Shown here: piece by piece, positions 12,950-17,299 of the stretch
How positions within the stretch are numbered: the first letter of the stretch is position 1
Layout: each line of letters begins with the position of its first letter
Source: CAZRHH01 sp964599885
GTDB lineage: Bacteria > Chloroflexota > Dehalococcoidia > DSTF01 > JACRBR01
Length of the DNA: 17,299 nucleotides
Direction: 5' to 3'
Assembly (NCBI GenBank): GCA_964599885.1
Contig: CAZRHH010000068.1
Location: 1-17,299 of the forward strand
Program-made: the position numbers and the translations under genes
The notes under the pieces: model-generated
Seen by the model: the letters and a program-made list of their open reading frames with translations, nothing else
The model's database searches: none
What the model was told of the DNA's origin: nothing

Positions 12950-13668
12950 TTTGCGCGGTCGTGTCAATCGCATGGGTCGCCTCGGCGGCGTGCGGCGGCG
13001 GTGAGACCGAACCCGCTACGCCTCAAACGCCAACGAGTTCGCCCGAAGCGGCTTCTCAGTCACCAACTCCTGCTACTACGCCAGTCGTCGCCTCAACCGC
13101 GGCCCTAACAGACGAGGCAGTGGAATTTCAAGGGTTCGCGCAGAGCATTGATGCGGCCGTGAAGAATCGTGACGTTGGCTTCTTCATGGGTCATCTCGAA
13201 CTGTCTCCTGTGACTTGCACCGAGGCCGATGTCGAAGGTCAGATCGGCGGGCCAGTTTGTGACTTTGCCGGCCAAACGTTCGAAGGCATTCCGCTTGGGC
13301 GGTACGGTTCCGAAGGAAGCGTTGTTCCGCCTGATGCGGCGGAGGCCCAATTCAGCCGCCTGTTCACGTCCATCGATGGGGCGGAAGACCATTTTGGAAA
13401 CGGCGCACCAAGGCTCCACGCGCTTGCGCTCGGCCCGGAACAAGGCGGCTACTGGCGGCCCCATCTGGCCGCCATTACGACGTCGATCGCACAACCGGTA
13501 AGCACGCGCCAAGCCGCCCTGCCGGCTCGCTTCATCCTGATTACATATTGGTCAAAGGACTCCGGTGAATGGCGCATCACGAACTTCACGATCGCCGCTC
13601 AAGCCGACGAGCTCCTTACCCCGAAACCAGGCGACGACTATTTCACGAACTACGTCCTGTATGAATGA
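12907..13668 (+). CDS. Putative lipoprotein, possibly NTF2-like
   Basis: A 253-residue protein. The start at 12907 is set by AAGGA seven bases upstream and overlaps the MauE gene by 43 bp, so coupling is likely. A basic start (MHKFGSHRNRAR) precedes a hydrophobic run and WVASAACGGG. Cys29 is a candidate lipid-attachment residue, although the lipobox (SAAC) is weak. Residues 31-70 are a Pro/Thr/Ser linker. The mature domain starts with FQGFAQSIDAAVKNRDVGFF and ends with SGEWRITNFTIAAQ, which resembles the first helix and last strand of NTF2-like domains; this is tentative. Two cysteines (CTEADVEGQIGGPVC) probably form a disulfide, which fits its position after a redox-type membrane protein. 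A terminator at 13793 may end this operon. Confidence 0.78.
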   Translation: MHKFGSHRNRARGIVCAVVSIAWVASAACGGGETEPATPQTPTSSPEAASQSPTPATTPVVASTAALTDEAVEFQGFAQSIDAAVKNRDVGFFMGHLELSPVTCTEADVEGQIGGPVCDFAGQTFEGIPLGRYGSEGSVVPPDAAEAQFSRLFTSIDGAEDHFGNGAPRLHALALGPEQGGYWRPHLAAITTSIAQPVSTRQAALPARFILITYWSKDSGEWRITNFTIAAQADELLTPKPGDDYFTNYVLYE

Positions 13669-13732
13669 CACAGGCGGTGAGTCGTTGGGTTGCGGGCCGC
13701 GGGAGGCGTGCGAACCAATATGCGGCGGAGGG

Positions 13733-13762
13733 TTGTAGTGTTCACCTCTGCCCCCGTATACT
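13733..13762 (+). promoter_or_regulatory. Possible sigma-70-like promoter
   Basis: TTGTAG (13733-13738) and TATACT (13757-13762) are 18 bases apart. The -10 matches 5 of 6 consensus positions, the -35 only 3 of 6. Transcription would start near 13769, directly before the hairpin and terminator. It is a weak prediction and may be chance. Confidence 0.3.
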
Positions 13763-13768
13763 GACGCA

Positions 13769-13815
13769 TACCTCTGAATGAGATCTTTCAGGAGTGGGCA
13801 GCGGCCCACTTTTTT
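13769..13815 (+). ncRNA. Candidate short hairpin RNA or leader
   Basis: From 13772 the RNA can fold as CTC-TGAA ... TTCA-g-GAG (13772-13794, one bulged G, loop of about eight bases), directly followed by a strong terminator hairpin. With the possible promoter just upstream this would make an RNA of about 47 bases. Alternatively it is simply the 3' end of the preceding operon. No known RNA family is recognised. Confidence 0.3.
13793..13815 (+). terminator. Rho-independent terminator
   Basis: Perfect stem AGTGGGC (13793-13799), loop AGCG, GCCCACT (13804-13810), with the last stem base starting a run of six T. It lies 124 bp after the lipoprotein stop and about 390 bp before nusA. It most likely ends the 9699-13668 transcript or the short RNA above. 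Confidence 0.8.
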
Positions 13816-13916
13816 GTTCGATCAGGGGATTCGGTGTTGGCGGACTGGGGATTAGGAATTGGGGTTGGCGGGACGGAGCGTCGGCAACCAATCGCGGTTG
13901 CGATGCGGGATGGGGC

Positions 13917-14096
13917 GGTGAGCGGAGCTAAAGCTCCGCCGCTACGATTCGAGATCGGCGAGTTTGGGGTTGCGATTTTGGGGATGGGGCGGTGAGCGGA
14001 GCTGAAGCTCCGCCGCTACGATTCGAGATCGGCGGGTTTGGGGTTGCGATTTTGGGGATGGGAGTGTGGGCGGAGCTGAAGCTCCGCGGCTACATT
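13917..14096 (+). repeat. 74-bp tandem repeat carrying REP-like hairpins
   Basis: REP hairpins at 13922-13945, 13996-14019 and 14070-14093 (GCGGAGCT, loop, AGCTCCGC, then CGCTAC or GGCTAC) are spaced exactly 74 bp apart. The spacers between them are also repeated: GATTCGAGATCGGCG, then GTTTGGGGTTGCGATTTTGG and GGATGGG. A whole hairpin-plus-spacer unit has therefore been duplicated. Confidence 0.85.
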
Positions 14097-14206
14097 TCGA
14101 GAACATGCGGTTTGGGGACGGGACGCGGGAGCGATGATCGGATCGGGACGAGCGCCGGAGCGGCGCGGACATTGCGGCGAACGCAGGTAGTTGGGGTCGT
14201 GTTGGT

Positions 14207-15748
14207 ATGAAGAACGAGTTTATTACGGCGATTACGGCGCTGGCGGCGGAGAAGAATCTGCCGCGGGATGTGGTGTTCGAGGCGGTCGAGGTGGCGCTGG
14301 CTTCGGCGTACAAGAAGGACGCGCTGGCGCAGTCGACGGTGGTGGTGAAGATCAACACCGAAGACGGCACGATGGCGGTGTTCACGCAGAAGGCTGTCGT
14401 CGCGGACGAAGAGCTGGAAGACGACAAGACGCAGATGACGGTCGCGGAGGCGCGCGAGTTCAAGCCGGACGCGGTCGTCGGCGACTACGTGAACTTCGAG
14501 GCGGTGGTGGCGAACGCGGGGCGCATCGCGGCACAGACGGCGAAGCAGGTGGTGCTGCAGCGCTTGCGCGAGGCGGAGCGCGAAGTCGTGTACGAAGAGT
14601 ACGCCGGCAAAGAAGGCGACATCGTCTCGGGCGTGGTGCAGCGTCTCGAAGGGCGCAACGTGATCATCGACCTGGGGAAGACGGAGGCGGTGCTGCCGCC
14701 GCCGGAGCAGGTGCGGACGGAGCATTACCGTCCGGCGCAGCGCGTCAAAGTGATGCTGCTCGAAGTGTTCAAGGCGGCGAAGGGGCCGCAAGTCGTCGTG
14801 TCGCGCACGCACAAGGATTTGCTGCGGCGGCTGTTTGAGCTCGAGGTGCCGGAGATCTTCAAGGGCGTCGTCGAGATCAAGTCGATCGCGCGCGAGGCGG
14901 GGTATCGATCCAAGGTTGCGGTGTGGTCGCGGCAAGAGGGCATCGACCCGGTGGGCGCGTGCGTCGGCATGCGGGGCATTCGGATTCAGAACGTGGTGAA
15001 CGAACTGAACGGCGAGCGGATCGACGTCGTGCAATGGGATCCGGAGCCGTCGCGGTTCGTCGCGAACGCGCTGAGCCCGGCGCAGGTGGTCAGCGTGATC
15101 ACGCGCGACGAAGAGAATACGGCGGAGGTCGTCGTGCCGGACCGTCAGCTGTCGCTGGCGATCGGCAAAGAAGGCCAGAACGCTCGATTGGCGGCGAAGC
15201 TGACGGGCTGGCGCATCGACATCAAAAACGAGACAGCGTACGAAGAGGAGCTGGCGGCGAAGGGCATCACGCCGGAGATGGCGGCGGAGTCGGCGCGCGA
15301 AGATGCGCTGCGGCGGTCGAAGGCTGCCGCGGCGGCGGTGGCGGACGAAGCGCGCGTCGCTGCGCAGAGCCGGCCGCTGACGCCGGAAGAAGAGATCGCG
15401 CTGCAGTACGCCGAGCAGGACGAGTTGGCGCCAGACGAGGCGCCGGTCGAAGCGGCGGCAAGCGTCGAGACGCCGGCGGCGCCTGTTGCGCCGAGTGCGC
15501 CATCGACGCCGGGGAAGCCGGCGATCCGGTTTGCGGAGGAGCTGATCCGGCCGCCGCTGGAGGATCTGTCGCCGGCAGCGGGGGCGCAGAAGAAGCGCGG
15601 CGGGCCGCCCGGGCGCAAGCGTTCGGAAGAGGAAGAGATGGCGCGCATTGCTGCACTGAAGAAGGGCAAGAAGGGTGGCGGTCGGCGGGTTATTCCGGAC
15701 GAAGAAGAGGACGAGGACAACGAGTACGCGGACCTTGTGCCTCGGTAG
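14207..15748 (+). CDS. nusA: Transcription termination/antitermination factor NusA
   Basis: A 513-residue RNA polymerase-associated factor that modulates pausing, termination and rRNA antitermination. The N-terminal RNAP-binding domain (1 to about 130) opens MKNEFITAITALAAEKNLPR. The S1 domain follows at about 136-203 (GDIVSGVVQRLEGRNVIIDL...HYRPAQRVKVMLLEV). KH1 contains GACVGMRGIRIQNVVNELNG (GMRG loop at 254-257), and KH2 contains LAIGKEGQNARLAAKLTGW (GKEG loop at 320-323). The C-terminal 150 residues are an Ala/Glu/Pro linker ending in alternating basic and acidic runs (KKRGGPPGRKR, KKGKKGGGRR, DEEEDEDNE); the E. coli acidic repeats are absent. The Shine-Dalgarno sequence is weak. rimP, its usual upstream partner, is not adjacent. 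Confidence 0.97.
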   Translation: MKNEFITAITALAAEKNLPRDVVFEAVEVALASAYKKDALAQSTVVVKINTEDGTMAVFTQKAVVADEELEDDKTQMTVAEAREFKPDAVVGDYVNFEAVVANAGRIAAQTAKQVVLQRLREAEREVVYEEYAGKEGDIVSGVVQRLEGRNVIIDLGKTEAVLPPPEQVRTEHYRPAQRVKVMLLEVFKAAKGPQVVVSRTHKDLLRRLFELEVPEIFKGVVEIKSIAREAGYRSKVAVWSRQEGIDPVGACVGMRGIRIQNVVNELNGERIDVVQWDPEPSRFVANALSPAQVVSVITRDEENTAEVVVPDRQLSLAIGKEGQNARLAAKLTGWRIDIKNETAYEEELAAKGITPEMAAESAREDALRRSKAAAAAVADEARVAAQSRPLTPEEEIALQYAEQDELAPDEAPVEAAASVETPAAPVAPSAPSTPGKPAIRFAEELIRPPLEDLSPAAGAQKKRGGPPGRKRSEEEEMARIAALKKGKKGGGRRVIPDEEEDEDNEYADLVPR

Positions 15749-15757
15749 GCGGGACGG

Positions 15758-15852
15758 TTCACCGCAAAGGCGCAAAGGGACGCAGAGGGCGCAAAGGGTT
15801 TTTTTCGGGTTAGGTTGAACCACAGAGGCACAGAGGCACAGAGGGTTTTCTG
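15758..15852 (+). repeat. Two back-to-back CACAGAGG-type repeats (copies 5 and 6)
   Basis: Copy 5 (15758-15805) is the CGCAAAGG variant: TTCACCGCAAAGGCGCAAAG, then CGCAGAGG and GCAAAGG words and a run of seven T. Copy 6 (15814-15852) is the CACAGAGG form with three units and GGTTTTCTGGGG, nearly identical to the copy at 1290. They separate nusA from the next gene. Confidence 0.8.
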
Positions 15853-15879
15853 GGGTAGGCGAACGGAGTGCGGAGACCG

Positions 15880-16227
15880 ATGCGGCAGGATGAATGGCCC
15901 TCGGTCGCGTGGGCGCAGGAGCACTGCGAGCGGTTCGTGCGCGGCGAGTCCCGGGTTTCCGAGTTCTTCGAGCGGCTTGATGCTCTGCGCGCGCACTACG
16001 ATGGCGAAGGCGATGATGAGCGCGAAACGGATCTTGAAGACTTGGTAGAAGTCTTCTATATCAAACTGGACACGGCTCAGTCTGTCGCCGAGTTCGAGAA
16101 CCACCCTTCAGGGACGATCGAGTCCGATGCGCGGGGGTTAGCTACGGAAATACTGACGTACCTTCGGAGCGGTCAGGAGGCGTGGGCGACTCGAGTGAGG
16201 AACGGCGACTGGCCGTGGGCCGAGTAG
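15880..16227 (+). CDS. Small acidic protein of unknown function
   Basis: A 115-residue protein from the ATG at 15880, which has GGAG four bases upstream; a GTG four codons earlier (15868) is the alternative. It is acidic and helical: WAQEHCERFVRGESRVSEFF, then a DGEGDDERETDLEDL acidic stretch, FYIKLDTAQSVAEFENHPSG and a final helix up to WATRVRNGDWPWAE. The size, acidity and Trp-rich end recall small immunity-type proteins, but no family is recognised and no toxin gene is present. It is an unusual passenger between nusA and ylxR, bordered on the left by repeats. It looks like an insertion into a normally compact operon. Confidence 0.65.
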   Translation: MRQDEWPSVAWAQEHCERFVRGESRVSEFFERLDALRAHYDGEGDDERETDLEDLVEVFYIKLDTAQSVAEFENHPSGTIESDARGLATEILTYLRSGQEAWATRVRNGDWPWAE

Positions 16228-16321
16228 GCTACCCCTGCCTGAGCTCCACAGAAGCATGGTGGACGACCGAATGAAGGAAACGACGGGTACGCAAGCTTCA
16301 TCGGGTAAGATGAAGGGTGGA

Positions 16322-16594
16322 ATGCGGCCGAAGCATGTGCCGCAGCGGACGTGCGTCGCCTGTCGCAGCACGGAAGCGAAGCGCGGGCTGGTGCGCGTCG
16401 TGCGCACGCCCGAGGGGCGCGTCGAGCTCGACACGACGGGCAAGAAGAACGGGCGCGGCGCGTACGTCCACGAGACGCGCGCGTGCTGGGATGAGGCGCT
16501 CAAGAAGGAGCGGCTGGCGCGGTCGCTGAAGGTTTCGGTTCCGATTGAGGATGCTGTAGCGCTTGAGGCGCATGCGGCGGGATTGGCGGAGTAG
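16322..16594 (+). CDS. ylxR: YlxR family RNA-binding protein (DUF448)
   Basis: A 90-residue protein in the usual place between nusA and infB. The family pattern is clear: VPQRTCVACR with Cys11 and Cys14, a basic helix (KRGLVRVVR), D-x2-GKKNGRGAYV (residues 38-49), Cys55 and a closing LARSLKVSVP. YlxR proteins are small nucleic-acid-binding proteins linked to translation and, in some bacteria, to RNase P and gene regulation. In-frame ATGs also occur at 16256, 16271 and 16310. The 16322 start is preferred because AAGG lies five bases before it and MRPKHVPQRTC matches the usual family beginning. The longer version adds 22 poorly conserved residues. Confidence 0.93.
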   Translation: MRPKHVPQRTCVACRSTEAKRGLVRVVRTPEGRVELDTTGKKNGRGAYVHETRACWDEALKKERLARSLKVSVPIEDAVALEAHAAGLAE

Positions 16595-16599
16595 CGACG

Positions 16600-16645
16600 T
16601 TCACCGCAAAGACGCAAAGGACGCGGAGGGACGCAAAGACTTTTC
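16600..16645 (+). repeat. CGCAAAGG-type dispersed repeat, copy 7
   Basis: TTCACCGCAAAGACGCAAAG, then GACGCGGAGGGACGCAAAGA and CTTTTCGG. It is the same subtype as copy 5 at 15758. It begins six bases after the ylxR stop. Confidence 0.75.
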
Positions 16646-16708
16646 GGATTGGATGTACCGGCCGGTGGATGGCGCTGGGGTCGTTTGGGGCGTGCGTGAT
16701 TGATGTCC

Positions 16709-16888
16709 GGCAGAGCTGAAGCTCCGCGGCTACGTCCGGTGAGAGCGTGAAGCTTCGGGGCGGTTGGGCGCGAGTTGAACGCGCGGAGTGGAGCTAAAGC
16801 TCCACCGCTACGAGAGTGAAGCCGGCGTTCGCGGGACGATGGAGTTGGGGTAGGTGCGTACGCTCGGCACAGCAAGCTGTGCCGCCAC
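16709..16888 (+). repeat. Three REP-like hairpins with different arms
   Basis: 16709-16733: GCAGAGCTGAAGCTCCGC, tail GGCTAC (one arm mismatch). 16788-16811: GTGGAGCT, AA, AGCTCCAC, tail CGCTAC. 16866-16888: GGCACAGC, AA, GCTGTGCC, tail GCCAC. All are in the plus orientation. In the last two the arms have changed on both sides so that pairing is kept. Confidence 0.8.
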
Positions 16889-16954
16889 GGGGCGCAGTGT
16901 GAAATGGGTTCGAGAGCTGGGGAATGAGAACGGCGGATTAGGGACGGACATTTT

Positions 16955-17299
16955 ATGACGACAGACACAGAACCGACGATCGAAGCGAAGCCTGTTGGGA
17001 TTCCGCGCGTCCTTTCGGTGAAGGAGCTGGGGGATCTGCTGAAGGTGTCGCCGGTCGAGGTGATCAAGGAACTGATGAAGAACGGCGTGATGGCGTCGAT
17101 CAACCAGGTGATCGACTTCGACACGGCGGCGATCGTCGCGACCGACATGGGGTTTGAGGCGCTTGAGGCGCACGCGGCAGAGCAGGGCGAAGTGGCGGTG
17201 GACCGCGAGAGCGGCAAGCCGACGATCGAAGAAGACGAATCGAAGTTGCAGCACCGGCCGCCGGTGGTGACGATCATGGGTCACGTCGACCACGGCAAG
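16955..17299 (+). CDS. infB: Translation initiation factor IF-2, N-terminal part
   Basis: The first 115 residues of IF-2; the gene runs off the right edge. It starts MTTDTEPTIEAKP, then an IF2-N-type domain (IPRVLSVKELGDLLKVSPVE, VIKELMKNGVMASINQVIDF), a short acidic linker, and the G domain beginning RPPVVTIMGHVDHGK, with the P-loop cut at the edge. IF-2 is the GTPase that places initiator fMet-tRNA on the 30S subunit and promotes 50S joining. The N-terminal region is very short, with a single IF2-N unit, as in several Chloroflexota and other thermophile-related groups. Order is nusA, ylxR, infB, but 360 bp of repeats lie before it. Confidence 0.96.
   Translation, partial: MTTDTEPTIEAKPVGIPRVLSVKELGDLLKVSPVEVIKELMKNGVMASINQVIDFDTAAIVATDMGFEALEAHAAEQGEVAVDRESGKPTIEEDESKLQHRPPVVTIMGHVDHGK

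Larger units (their letters stand above)
13669..14206. other. Gene-free region upstream of nusA
   Basis: It holds, in order, the possible promoter, the hairpin and terminator (13733-13815), a plain stretch, and the tandem REP block (13917-14096). No rimP or tRNA gene is visible. The last 110 bases before nusA (14097-14206) must carry its promoter or leader, but no clear signal was found. Confidence 0.6.
16595..16954. other. Gene-free region between ylxR and infB
   Basis: It holds one dispersed repeat (16600-16645) and three REP-like hairpins (16709-16888). A degenerate half-hairpin (GTGAAGCTTCGG) is at 16747. The last 65 bases show no distinct promoter, and infB has only a weak AGGGA ten bases upstream of its start. 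The rbfA-side genes lie beyond the window. Confidence 0.6.

Noticed and set aside
13552..13809. 85-residue minus-strand frame
   Set aside because: It begins inside the terminator stem and runs antisense to the lipoprotein gene.
14090..15823. 577-residue minus-strand frame
   Set aside because: It is antisense to nusA with an Arg/His/Leu-rich composition typical of shadow frames.
16561..17181. Matching 20-base word in ylxR (about 16559) and infB (about 17159)
   Set aside because: Both code for ALEAHAA in Ala/Glu helices; a chance match from shared codon bias is more likely than a duplication.

Overview
This window looks like a chromosomal piece from a high-GC, free-living bacterium, most probably a member of the Chloroflexota (an inference). 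The support is the style of LepA, NusA and YlxR, an IF-2 with a very short N-terminal region, a secreted protein with a long Thr-Pro linker and a C-terminal dockerin, and intergenic spaces full of small palindromic and low-complexity repeats. No rRNA, tRNA, CRISPR array, transposase or integrase was seen.

Layout. Positions 1-1253: the C-terminal end of an SPFH/slipin membrane protein, a small two-helix membrane protein on the minus strand, and an SRPBCC ligand-binding protein. Positions 1254-1867 hold repeats only, including eight tandem copies of a 29-bp unit. Positions 1868-5853: a biotin protein ligase (minus), a small lipoprotein (plus), a small CxxC/HxxC protein, and lepA (both minus). 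Positions 5962-9211: a two-gene divergent locus, made of a 699-residue exported repeat/dockerin protein and an XRE/MmyB-type regulator. They share a 129-bp intergenic region with a nested inverted repeat, and the locus is flanked by 66-bp direct repeats. Positions 9699-13668: six closely packed plus-strand genes. Two are tandem paralogues resembling phage tail proteins, one carries half of an M23/LytM fold, one is a Tat-exported protein with a DUF4367-like look, one is a MauE-type membrane protein with a CGCFG motif, and one is a lipoprotein. The later genes of this island use more A/T-ending codons than their neighbours. Positions 13733-13815: a possible promoter, a hairpin and a rho-independent terminator that together could make a very short RNA. 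Positions 13917-17299: nusA, an unknown small gene, ylxR and the start of infB. This is the familiar transcription/translation cluster, but rimP is not in front of nusA and repeats separate the genes.

How the genes may work together. LepA, NusA, YlxR and IF-2 are core translation/transcription functions, and BirA is core metabolism. The accessory interest lies in two places. The first is the regulator/secreted-protein pair, where the palindrome at 8229-8271 is the obvious candidate operator. The second is the 9699-13668 island, where overlapping genes and strong ribosome binding sites suggest co-expression of envelope or exported proteins. Repeats are the other theme: nine REP-like hairpins all in one orientation, seven copies of an 8-bp-periodic CACAGAGG-type repeat, 29-bp and 74-bp tandem arrays, and an in-frame 96-bp repeat inside the secreted protein.
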